From UBA9676 sp036005525 (GTDB lineage: Bacteria; Actinomycetota; Actinomycetes; Streptosporangiales; Streptosporangiaceae): DNA of 6,158 nucleotides. The position numbers were made by a program, and so were the translations under genes. This document shows, piece after piece, positions 1-5,069 of this stretch. Numbering within the stretch: position 1 is the stretch's first letter; every line of letters starts with the position of its first letter. The stretch lies in the NCBI GenBank assembly GCA_036005525.1, contig DASYQM010000088.1:1-6158 (forward strand), in the 5' to 3' direction. The notes beneath the pieces are model-generated. The model did not search any database. It saw nothing but the letters and a program-made list of their open reading frames with translations, and was not told where the DNA came from.

Positions 1-1253
1 GTACGGCGCATGATCTCGGCGCGCAGCAGCCGCAAGCTCTCGGCGGCGTACCCGATGGACTCGTCATCGACGCCGGACACGAACCGGTGGCTGACGCGCT
101 CCAGCGGATCCAGGTCACCGGAGCCCTTGAGCTCGTGCACCCAGATCTCCGCCAGGGGGTCCAGGGCGACGGCACACGCGAGGGCCCGGACAGCGGCGGT
201 CTTGCCCTGCCGGGGGATCGCGCCCACGAGCCAGTTGTGGTACACGAGCGGCACCCTGACCACCCGGCCGCGCACGTCGGTGCCGAACGGGACGGGCTGG
301 AAGATGTCGGCCTGGCCTCCGCGCAGCAGCGGCCAGGGTGCCTGCCGCGTCTTGGACACGTCCTGTCGGCCGACCCACAGCTCGAGCCGCCCGGCGTGCT
401 CGGCGGTGACCGGTTCGGGCCACACGGCGCCGAGCGGGCGGCGGAGCCCGGACGCGAGCTGCTCCCGCCGCTCGGTCACCATGGCCGCCGTCACGCCGTA
501 GGGGAGGTCGACCTCTGCTCTCCAGCCTGGCCCGTCCTCACGTACCGGGGAGGGGAACACGAGCTCGCGGCCGTCGCGGAGCCAGCGGTCGATCCCCGCG
601 ATACCCAGGGCGCCGAGCGCACGCGTGATGACGTCCTGCGTCGGCGCCTGCACCGCCGCCGGCAGGGTGGCGCCGGTGACGATCGGCTTGTGAGCCGGGC
701 GGCCCGTGCGGGCGAGCAGCGGCAGGACGATGACGCCGGTCAGCACCCACGCCCACGGCGGGGCGAGGGACAGGGTGACCACCGCGGCCACCACAACGAC
801 GGCGCAGGCGGCGAGGATCAGCCCGCGGGCGGTGCGGACATCCCGGCCCGCCTTGTGGATCCGCAGGTGGTCCGACAGGAGTCCGTCCGCGGCGGCCTGC
901 CGCTCCAGCCGGGTCAAGTCCGGGACGTGCCACCAGGCGAGCAGCAGGCCCACGGTCCGGGCGATCCCGACCAGCGACCACCAGGCGGTGAGCACCACGT
1001 ACATGGGTGCCCGGACGCCGTGGTAAGCGGCGGCGTGTGCGTGCCGGGCGGCGGCGAGCCGCACATGCTCGCGGGCCGCCTGCCGGGTACGCCAGTGCCC
1101 GGGGATGATGGGCCGGCGCTGCGCCCGGCCGTCGGTCAGGTCCGTATACGAGGGGCCGGGTGATTCGGCGGTGCGGACCTCGGTAGCCGTGTCCTCGGCG
1201 CGCAGCGGGATGACTTTCCCATCCTCGCTGCCGCCAGTTGGTTCGGATGTCAC
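1..1253 (-). CDS. FtsK/SpoIIIE-type DNA translocase, AICE transfer protein (partial, C-terminus off window)
   Basis: Reading from GTG at 1253, the frame stays open for 417 codons to the left edge. A hydrophilic N-terminus (about 1-80) is followed by hydrophobic segments near residues 83-108, 144-165 and 168-182, which should anchor it in the membrane. A cytoplasmic region then leads to a Walker A motif, GAIPRQGKT (344-352, Lys351), and the segment HELKGSGDLDPL about 20 residues later, typical of FtsK-like proteins of actinomycete conjugative elements. The Walker B motif and the DNA-recognition end lie outside the window. Family knowledge: such TraB/TraSA-like ATPases move double-stranded DNA between mycelial cells using ATP. 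A chromosomal FtsK is less likely because this protein has a short N-terminal membrane domain and sits beside small element-type genes. The start is set by a strong Shine-Dalgarno at 1261-1270. The gene's upstream region is interrupted by an insertion sequence 55 bp before the start. Confidence 0.85.
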   Translation of the reverse strand, partial: MTSEPTGGSEDGKVIPLRAEDTATEVRTAESPGPSYTDLTDGRAQRRPIIPGHWRTRQAAREHVRLAAARHAHAAAYHGVRAPMYVVLTAWWSLVGIARTVGLLLAWWHVPDLTRLERQAAADGLLSDHLRIHKAGRDVRTARGLILAACAVVVVAAVVTLSLAPPWAWVLTGVIVLPLLARTGRPAHKPIVTGATLPAAVQAPTQDVITRALGALGIAGIDRWLRDGRELVFPSPVREDGPGWRAEVDLPYGVTAAMVTERREQLASGLRRPLGAVWPEPVTAEHAGRLELWVGRQDVSKTRQAPWPLLRGGQADIFQPVPFGTDVRGRVVRVPLVYHNWLVGAIPRQGKTAAVRALACAVALDPLAEIWVHELKGSGDLDPLERVSHRFVSGVDDESIGYAAESLRLLRAEIMRR

Positions 1254-1260
1254 GATGGGT

Positions 1261-1270
1261 TCCCTCCTCC
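1261..1270 (-). promoter_or_regulatory. Ribosome binding site of the FtsK-like gene
   Basis: On the minus strand this reads GGAGGAGGGA, 7 nt before GTG at 1253. It decides the GTG start over later in-frame starts. Confidence 0.8.
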
Positions 1271-1276
1271 GGGAGA

Positions 1277-1289
1277 GCCCCGGGCCGGG
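1277..1289. repeat. Left arm of a 13-bp inverted repeat split by the IS
   Basis: GCCCCGGGCCGGG here is the exact reverse complement of 2827-2839. With the IS and one CTAG copy removed, the two arms would be 20 nt apart and form a strong stem-loop between the small-gene cassette and the FtsK-like gene. It may have been a terminator or attenuator for the minus-strand operon; that role is inferred. Confidence 0.6.
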
Positions 1290-1304
1290 CTGCTCTTCTG
1301 GTGA

Positions 1305-1308
1305 CTAG
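1305..1308. repeat. Target site duplication, left copy (CTAG)
   Basis: CTAG directly abuts the left inverted repeat and is matched by 2822-2825. CTAG is rare in high-GC actinomycete DNA, so the paired occurrence at both IS ends is meaningful. Confidence 0.8.
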
Positions 1309-1328
1309 CAGTAGTTTGTTGACTACGG
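1309..1328. repeat. IS left terminal inverted repeat (IRL)
   Basis: It matches the reverse complement of 2802-2821 at 17 of 20 positions, including an uninterrupted GTAGTTTGTT core. Mismatches fall at positions 2, 13 and 15. It also contains the TTGACT that could be the transposase -35 box. Confidence 0.88.
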
Positions 1329-1347
1329 GCATGGTTCGCGGTATGCC
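1319..1347 (+). promoter_or_regulatory. Candidate transposase promoter overlapping IRL
   Basis: TTGACT at 1319-1324 matches the -35 consensus at 5 of 6 positions. A 17-nt spacer leads to TATGCC at 1342-1347, a weak -10. Transcription would start near 1354, about 25-30 nt before the transposase start. Having the -35 inside the terminal repeat would let transposase binding repress its own gene. Activity is inferred. Confidence 0.35.
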
Positions 1348-1379
1348 GGGGTGTAGTGGCGCGATAGGCCCGGGGGTGC

Positions 1380-2807
1380 GTGATGACGCGACGCCGTCCC
1401 TGTCCTGCGGCGCCGGGCCCTTTGGAGGGGTATGCGGCGCGGTTTGACGACCTGTTCGGGTCTTTGGCGCAGCGGCGAGGGTTCCGGGAGTACCTGGCGG
1501 GGCTGCTGGCGCCGCGGGACCGGAACAAGACGCTGACGGCGCTGGCCGGGGCCGAGCCGGTGACCGGGGCGGCCCATCCGGCGGTGCAGCGGCTGCAGTT
1601 CTTCCTGTCCGAGTCCCGGTGGGATCCTGAAGAGGTCAATGCCCGCCGGCTGGAGCTGCTGTTCGCGGATCCGGCGACCGCGCCGCACGGCGGCGGGGTG
1701 CTGGTGATCGACGACAGCGGGGACCGCAAGGACGGCACGAAGACCGCGCACGTGGGCCACCAGTGGCTGGGCCGGTACGGCAAGACCGACAACGGCGTGG
1801 TCACCGTCACCACGCTGTGGGCGGACGAACGGCTTTATTACCCCGTGCATGCGGTGCCCTACACCCCGGCCAGGCACTTCGCGAAGGGGAAGAGCGATCC
1901 GGGGTTCCGCACCAAGCTGCAGATCGGCGCCGATCTCGCGATCGAGGCCAGGACTGCGGGTTTCGCGTTCCGCGCGGTGGCCGCCGACAGCGCGTACGGA
2001 GACCAGGACGGGTTCCGCGGCGAGCTCGCGGAGGCCGGGCTGCCGTTCGTGATGGCCCTGAAACCCCGCCACGGGACCTGGGCCTACGGCGCTGATGCCT
2101 ACACTCCCGCAGACGCCGCCCGCGCTCTGGCCTGGAACGGGCCCGCCGATCCCGGCGACTGGCAGCCGGTGACCCGGACCTTCCGCGACGGGCGCACCCA
2201 GACCTGGTACGCCGCCGACGCGACCCTGGGCTGGTGGGGACCGGACGGCTTCACCCGCCTGGTGGTGGCCACCGCCGACCCGGGCACCTTGCCGGACAAG
2301 GCCACCTGGTACCTGGCCACTAACCTGCCCCGGCCAGGCGGCCCGCGCGAGGCCGCCAGCGTCCACCCGCCCGCGGACCTAACCGAGATCGTACGGATCT
2401 ACGGCATCCGGCACTGGATCGAGCAGAGCTACAAGCAGGTCAAGGACCAGCTGGGCTGGGCCGACTTCCAGGTCCGCTCCGACACCGCGATCCGCCGGCA
2501 CCAGGCCCTGGTCAACTGCGCGTTCTGCTTCTGCTGGGACGCCTGGTTCACCGAAAACCCGCCGCCCGACGATAGTGCAGCACCGCGGCCAGCGCCCGGC
2601 CGCAAAGAGAGGGGGGCCGCGCGCCGCCATACCGCCGCCCGCCCCGCCCTGGCCCCGGGCGCTGCGCGCGGTACGCGCCTGGCTTTCCCCCTGGATCGCG
2701 CTGCAGCGCTGGTGGCAGGCATGGTCCAAGGCGCCCCCGCCCCCGCAGCTGCAAGCCCTGATCAGCTCGGTCGCGGCAGGCTGCGGCCTGCACCTCTATC
2801 TCCGTAA
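1380..2807 (+). CDS. IS701-like DDE transposase, probably frameshifted near its C-terminus
   Basis: 475 codons. The start is GTG at 1380 or ATG at 1383, with an in-frame stop at 1365; the Shine-Dalgarno is weak. The catalytic triad is visible: D111/D112 in VLVIDDSGD, D203 in AADSAYGD and E348 in WIEQSYKQVK. Y341, R344, E348 and K355 match the Y-x2-R-x3-E-x6-K signature of IS4/IS701-type transposases. These enzymes cut and rejoin DNA at the element ends. Homology-like sequence continues to about residue 390 (CFCWDAWF). After that this frame turns into low-complexity Ala/Pro/Arg sequence ending at TAA 2805-2807. The expected family C-terminus is instead in the next frame (2617-2811). So the gene is either disabled by a one-base insertion, a sequence error, or needs slippage at the G6 run 2611-2616. 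Confidence 0.88.
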   Translation: MMTRRRPCPAAPGPLEGYAARFDDLFGSLAQRRGFREYLAGLLAPRDRNKTLTALAGAEPVTGAAHPAVQRLQFFLSESRWDPEEVNARRLELLFADPATAPHGGGVLVIDDSGDRKDGTKTAHVGHQWLGRYGKTDNGVVTVTTLWADERLYYPVHAVPYTPARHFAKGKSDPGFRTKLQIGADLAIEARTAGFAFRAVAADSAYGDQDGFRGELAEAGLPFVMALKPRHGTWAYGADAYTPADAARALAWNGPADPGDWQPVTRTFRDGRTQTWYAADATLGWWGPDGFTRLVVATADPGTLPDKATWYLATNLPRPGGPREAASVHPPADLTEIVRIYGIRHWIEQSYKQVKDQLGWADFQVRSDTAIRRHQALVNCAFCFCWDAWFTENPPPDDSAAPRPAPGRKERGAARRHTAARPALAPGAARGTRLAFPLDRAAALVAGMVQGAPAPAAASPDQLGRGRLRPAPLSP

Positions 2808-2811
2808 TTAA
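2617..2811 (+). pseudogene. Out-of-frame C-terminal segment of the transposase
   Basis: In the +1 frame relative to the main transposase, this stretch encodes a Trp-rich helical tail (WPRALRAVRAWLSPW, then QRWWQAWSKAPPPPQLQAL, then LHLYLRN) ending at TAA 2809-2811 inside the right terminal repeat. I recognise this as the usual ending of actinomycete IS701-like transposases. Removing one G from the run at 2611-2616 would join it to the upstream frame and give a protein of about 476 residues. The exact shift point is uncertain, anywhere around 2560-2660, since both frames are Pro/Ala-rich there. Confidence 0.65.
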
Positions 2812-2821
2812 CAAACTACCG
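2802..2821. repeat. IS right terminal inverted repeat (IRR)
   Basis: It pairs with 1309-1328. Its TAATTAA (2805-2811) supplies stop codons for both the main transposase frame and the shifted C-terminal frame. Confidence 0.88.
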
Positions 2822-2825
2822 CTAG
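2822..2825. repeat. Target site duplication, right copy (CTAG)
   Basis: CTAG immediately after the right inverted repeat, matching 1305-1308. Confidence 0.8.
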
Positions 2826-2826
2826 T

Positions 2827-2839
2827 CCCGGCCCGGGGC
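2827..2839. repeat. Right arm of the 13-bp inverted repeat split by the IS
   Basis: CCCGGCCCGGGGC pairs perfectly with 1277-1289. It starts one base after the right CTAG duplication. It belongs to the host sequence rather than the IS, because it lies outside the target duplication. Confidence 0.6.
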
Positions 2840-2862
2840 GCATCTTGTGTTCACTTCGGCCA

Positions 2863-2886
2863 GCGGGCCGCAGATCAGCGGCCTGC
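2863..2886 (-). terminator. Possible hairpin terminator after the GIY-YIG gene
   Basis: A stem (2863-2871 with 2878-2886, one imperfect pair) closes a 6-nt loop, beginning 8 bp beyond the GIY-YIG stop codon on the minus strand. There is no U-tract, as is common in actinomycetes. If real, some transcription would end before the FtsK-like gene. Confidence 0.3.
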
Positions 2887-2894
2887 CAGTGGAG

Positions 2895-3185
2895 TCACGG
2901 TCCGCCGTTCGCCCCGGCCCAGGGCGTGACGCCGCACAGCGGGCAGCGCCGGGACGCGCCGCCTTGCCGTTTGAGTTGCCGCTCGCGGGCGCGGGTGCCG
3001 GGCCAGGTGCGGGCAAGCCGCCAGCCGATCCCGGCCGCGTGGGCGACCGCGAGGAGCCGGGCGCCCTGCCCGGCCTCGTGCAGCGCCAGCCGCGCGGGCA
3101 GGTCGGCGGTCCAGCCCGTGTAGTGCTTGGCGTGGGCGTAGCCGGGCGCGTCCAGGTGCAGCAGGTAGACCACCCCGGCGGTCAT
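2895..3185 (-). CDS. Small GIY-YIG nuclease-like protein
   Basis: 96 aa from ATG at 3185. The start is fixed by a 4-bp ATGA overlap with the stop of the upstream gene; no separate Shine-Dalgarno is visible, so translation is probably coupled. The GIY-YIG pattern is present: VYLL near residue 7, HYTG at 21-24, R32, LHEAG with H36, and a likely catalytic Glu at E69 in RARERQLKRQ. A CPLC pair (81-84) near the end could bind metal. Family knowledge: GIY-YIG domains cut phosphodiester bonds in DNA repair, restriction and homing enzymes. Stand-alone 90-100 aa versions are common in actinomycete mobile elements with unknown targets. The longer open frame upstream to 3641 is a shadow of the two preceding genes. 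Fold assignment is good; substrate is unknown. Confidence 0.8.
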   Translation of the reverse strand: MTAGVVYLLHLDAPGYAHAKHYTGWTADLPARLALHEAGQGARLLAVAHAAGIGWRLARTWPGTRARERQLKRQGGASRRCPLCGVTPWAGANGGP

Positions 3186-3451
3186 GACTGGCCCGCGATC
3201 TGCTCGATGCGCTCCAGCGCGAGCTGCCGGTCGTGGTGCTCCCAATCGAACGCCGCGAGCACGTCCCGGATCTCGGCCAGCCTGGACGTCTCCGCCTGCC
3301 GCTCGGCGAGGACGCCGAAGACCTGGCCGAGCAGGCGCCGCAGCTCGGCGCACTCGCGCATGAGCAGCGACGGCGGCATCTGCTCCACGCTTCGCTTGCG
3401 GGCGGCAGTGAGGTAGTCGCGGGCGGTCTCGGCCCGCTGGTCGGCGCTCAT
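3182..3451 (-). CDS. Small helical protein of actinomycete mobile elements, unknown function
   Basis: 89 aa from ATG at 3451, which overlaps the upstream stop by ATGA. The end overlaps the GIY-YIG start in the same way. It is predicted almost entirely alpha-helical and strongly charged, with heptad-like Leu spacing in ECAELRRLLGQVFGVLAE (33-50) and a C-terminal motif FDWEHHDRQLALERIEQIA (68-86). I recognise similar FDWE...DRQ.ALE.IE endings in hypothetical proteins of actinomycete integrative elements and phages, but know of no assigned function. There is one Cys, no signal peptide and no membrane segment. Its fixed position between a zinc-ribbon peptide and a nuclease-like protein suggests a partner or accessory role; that is inference. 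Confidence 0.75.
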   Translation of the reverse strand: MSADQRAETARDYLTAARKRSVEQMPPSLLMRECAELRRLLGQVFGVLAERQAETSRLAEIRDVLAAFDWEHHDRQLALERIEQIAGQS

Positions 3452-3609
3452 GACGCCACCGGGACGATGCCGGTCGGGGCGGCCGGGTCAGGATCGGTGC
3501 CGCTGCCCCGGCAGCGCAGGCATGGGCCGCCGTCAGGGTTGGTGCGGTCGCCGACGCAGGCAACGCAGATCGGATTCCGGGGTGCGGGTTGTGGGATGGT
3601 TTCGTGCAT
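3448..3609 (-). CDS. Very small Cys4 zinc-ribbon-like protein, first gene of the cassette
   Basis: 53 aa from ATG at 3609, chosen because GAGGAGG (3624-3618 on the minus strand) sits 8 nt upstream. An in-frame ATG at 3636 would place that Shine-Dalgarno inside the gene. Four cysteines form CVAC (15-18) and CLRC (30-33) followed by RGSG, resembling the CxxCxGxG knuckles of DnaJ-type zinc fingers or a minimal zinc ribbon. The rest is Pro/Ala-rich and probably unstructured. It ends in an ATGA overlap with the next gene, so the three small genes are likely co-translated. Function unknown; nucleic-acid or protein binding through one zinc is the likely role. The high density of real-looking cysteine pairs and the clear start argue that it is a true gene. 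Confidence 0.7.
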   Translation of the reverse strand: MHETIPQPAPRNPICVACVGDRTNPDGGPCLRCRGSGTDPDPAAPTGIVPVAS

Positions 3610-3617
3610 GGTTGGTG

Positions 3618-3624
3618 CCTCCTC
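3618..3624 (-). promoter_or_regulatory. Ribosome binding site of the zinc-ribbon gene
   Basis: GAGGAGG on the minus strand, 8 nt before ATG 3609. It is the only strong Shine-Dalgarno in the three-gene cassette. Confidence 0.75.
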
Positions 3625-3641
3625 GGTAGGTGCCATGCCAA

Positions 3642-3676
3642 GGCCCCGCCGGGCGCGCTGAACGTCCGGCGGGGCC
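3642..3676. other. Perfect 11-bp stem-loop in the divergent intergenic region
   Basis: GGCCCCGCCGG (3642-3652) is exactly complementary to 3666-3676 around a 13-nt loop. It lies 33 bp upstream of the zinc-ribbon start, so for minus-strand transcription it would be in the leader. It could be an attenuator, a terminator shielding the cassette, or an operator. No T-tract follows on either side. Confidence 0.6.
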
Positions 3677-3712
3677 GACTGGTGAAAGGGAACAGTCGGG
3701 GAACACGGCGCA

Positions 3713-3810
3713 GCGCGGGAGGGCGCGGGACCGTGCGGGAGTGCGCAGTCTGGCGGGGCCGTTAGCTGCGCAAACAGCGGTTAGGCGCGGGAAGGTGCGG
3801 GACGGTGCGC
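3713..3810. repeat. Two clusters of 10-bp-phased GYGCGGGA repeats
   Basis: GYGCGGGA occurs at 3713, 3723 and 3733, and again at 3785 and 3795. Each cluster is followed by a truncated GTGCGC (3741 and 3805). Spacing within clusters is exactly 10 bp, one helical turn. The copies lie in the 218-bp gap between the divergent minus-strand cassette and the plus-strand membrane-protein gene; the second cluster ends 17 bp before that gene's start. This layout suits binding of a multimeric regulator, or iterons. No regulator gene is in the window. Confidence 0.55.
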
Positions 3811-3813
3811 TGG

Positions 3814-3819
3814 TAGCAT
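3814..3819 (+). promoter_or_regulatory. Candidate -10 box for a leaderless membrane-protein transcript
   Basis: TAGCAT fits TANNNT and lies 8 nt before ATG 3828, so transcription could start at or next to the start codon. No Shine-Dalgarno precedes that ATG, and no clear -35 is seen. Confidence 0.3.
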
Positions 3820-3827
3820 CGCAGCTC

Positions 3828-4922
3828 ATGTCCGATCCTCTTTCCAGTTCTGAACTGGACGAGATGCTCAAGCGCTGGGTGGCTGAAGGCTGGTTAGAGG
3901 CCGGGCAGGCCGCCCGGATCCGGGCGGGCGAGGCGGCCCGCGCCGCCGGTGGGGTCGCCAGGCCCGCCAGCGGCGACGACGAATCCCCGGCTCCTGGCGG
4001 CGTCCCCGCTCCTGGCGGCGTCCCCGCTCCTGCCCGCAACCCGGCTCCTGCCGGCATCCCGGCTCCTGCTGGCGCTCCGGCTCCTGCCGCGGTTCCGCGC
4101 CGGGGGCCGCTCGTGGCGGAGGCGCTGGGTTATGTCGGCGGGGTCCTCGCGGCCGTGGCGGGACTCATCGCGGTGACCGAGCTGTGGCCGGGGATCACCA
4201 GCGGTGCCCAACTGGCCTTCGCCGCGGCGGGCACCATCGCGCTCGGGGCCGCCGCCGTGCTGGTACGCGCCGGTGACAGCCCGGCGCTCCGCCGACTCCG
4301 CAGCGTGCTGTGGCTGCTGTCGACCGCATGCCTGGTGGCCTTCGTGGGTGTGCTCGCGGACCAGATCTGGCACTTCAGCCCGGTCGACACCACGCTCGTG
4401 GCGACCGCGGTGGCAACCCCGTACGCCGCGGTGCTCTGGTGGCACACTCGCGCGCCTCTCCAGCACCTGGCGATGTTCGCGGGAGCGGCGACGCTGGTCG
4501 GCACCGGTATCGCCAGCGTGGCTCCGGGGCTCGACGCCTGGCTGCCCGGTCTCGGCGTCTGGGCGCTGTCCGCTGCGTGGGGCGCGTCGGCGCACCGCGG
4601 ATACCTTGCTCCCCGCAACGCCGGTTACCTGGCTGCCGGGATCGGGCTGCTGACCGGCGCGCAGCTGACGATGCAAGTCGCCGCCGGGCACGTGCTCGCC
4701 CTGGTCACCGTGGCGGGACTGATCACGGCCGGGGTTGCCCTGCGGCGGGTCTGGCTGCTGCTCCTGGGAGCCATCGGGGTGCTGCTGTTCGTGCCACAGA
4801 CCGCGAGCCGCTACCTGCCCCAGTCTGTAGCCGCCCCGCTCGCGGTGTTCGCCGTGGGCCTGGCCCTGCTGGGCGTGGCGCTCTGGCTCGCGAAGGCCCG
4901 AAGGACACCCAAAGCCCGGTGA
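3828..4922 (+). CDS. DUF2157-type polytopic membrane protein
   Basis: 364 aa from ATG at 3828. The frame is open upstream to 3630, but that part is shadow sequence. The N-terminal helical region (5-40, with LKRWVAEGWLEAGQAARI) is typical of DUF2157 proteins. It is followed by a Pro/Ala repeat linker (55-90), then about ten hydrophobic segments (around 99-118, 126-147, 157-177, 186-205, 211-231, 238-253, 263-280, 284-303, 306-325 and 333-354) and a basic C-terminus (KARRTPKAR), predicted cytoplasmic. DUF2157 proteins are inner-membrane proteins of unknown function; no catalytic motif is visible. No Shine-Dalgarno precedes the ATG, so it may be leaderless. The phased repeats just upstream suggest regulation. 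The next plus-strand gene begins 147 bp downstream with its own Shine-Dalgarno, so an operon is not implied. Confidence 0.8.
   Translation: MSDPLSSSELDEMLKRWVAEGWLEAGQAARIRAGEAARAAGGVARPASGDDESPAPGGVPAPGGVPAPARNPAPAGIPAPAGAPAPAAVPRRGPLVAEALGYVGGVLAAVAGLIAVTELWPGITSGAQLAFAAAGTIALGAAAVLVRAGDSPALRRLRSVLWLLSTACLVAFVGVLADQIWHFSPVDTTLVATAVATPYAAVLWWHTRAPLQHLAMFAGAATLVGTGIASVAPGLDAWLPGLGVWALSAAWGASAHRGYLAPRNAGYLAAGIGLLTGAQLTMQVAAGHVLALVTVAGLITAGVALRRVWLLLLGAIGVLLFVPQTASRYLPQSVAAPLAVFAVGLALLGVALWLAKARRTPKAR
3990..4097 (+). repeat. Six tandem 18-bp repeats encoding a Pro/Ala linker
   Basis: Units begin GCTCCT at 3990, 4008, 4026, 4044, 4062 and 4080. Units 1 and 2 are identical; the rest have diverged. 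Each encodes a hexapeptide A-P-x-x-x-P (APGGVP, APGGVP, APARNP, APAGIP, APAGAP, APAAVP), residues 55-90 of the membrane protein. Because 18 is divisible by 3, copy-number changes keep the frame. Confidence 0.9.
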
Positions 4923-4939
4923 GATCGTCCTGCCGGTTC

Positions 4940-4966
4940 CGGCCGGGAGCACACGGCGACCGGCCG
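4940..4966 (+). terminator. Possible hairpin terminator after the DUF2157 gene
   Basis: A 7-bp perfect GC stem (4940-4946 with 4960-4966) around a 13-nt loop, starting 17 bp after the stop codon. No T-tract. The high GC makes chance stems common, so this is tentative. Confidence 0.35.
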
Positions 4967-5056
4967 TCACCCCAGCTGCGGGTTCCGGGCCGGGTATGCC
5001 GTCTTCGGCGTTCGCGCAGGTGGCGTGGCCAGACCCTAAGCTGGGTACCACGGCAC

Positions 5057-5064
5057 GGAGGGGA
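5057..5064 (+). promoter_or_regulatory. Ribosome binding site of the secreted-protein gene
   Basis: GGAGGGGA lies 5 nt before GTG 5070 (8 nt from its GGAGG core) and supports that start. Confidence 0.7.
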
Positions 5065-5069
5065 GCACC

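Larger units (their letters stand above)
1309..2821 (+). mobile_element. IS701-like insertion sequence, 1513 bp, complete ends
   Basis: The element is bounded by 20-bp terminal inverted repeats (1309-1328 and 2802-2821, 17 of 20 positions matching) and flanked by CTAG at 1305-1308 and 2822-2825. A single transposase gene fills most of it. The YREK transposase signature and the 4-bp CTAG duplication agree with what I recall of the IS701 family, which prefers YTAR targets. The ends look intact and only the transposase C-terminus is in question. The near-identical flanks GACTAG / CTAGTC imply an empty site of GACTAGTC, an 8-bp palindrome. Confidence 0.9.

Noticed and set aside
87..1163. Long plus-strand open frame opposite the FtsK-like gene
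   Set aside because: Its product is Gly/Arg/Pro/Asp-biased with no domain. The minus-strand frame from 1253 has a Shine-Dalgarno, membrane segments and a Walker A motif.
1323..2366. 347-codon minus-strand open frame opposite the transposase
   Set aside because: It is a high-GC antisense shadow; the plus strand carries the full DDE/YREK transposase signature.
3186..3641. N-terminal extension of the GIY-YIG frame to a 248-aa protein
   Set aside because: The extension is antisense-like Arg/Ala/Pro sequence lying over two small genes in another frame. The ATG in the ATGA overlap begins exactly at the GIY-YIG domain.
3630..3827. Upstream in-frame extension of the DUF2157 protein
   Set aside because: It would translate the hairpin and phased-repeat region. 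The family-like N-terminus begins at ATG 3828.
5011..5042. Promoter for the secreted-protein gene (TTCGCG / TAAGCT)
   Set aside because: The -35 match is poor and the spacing is about 20 nt; not strong enough to list.
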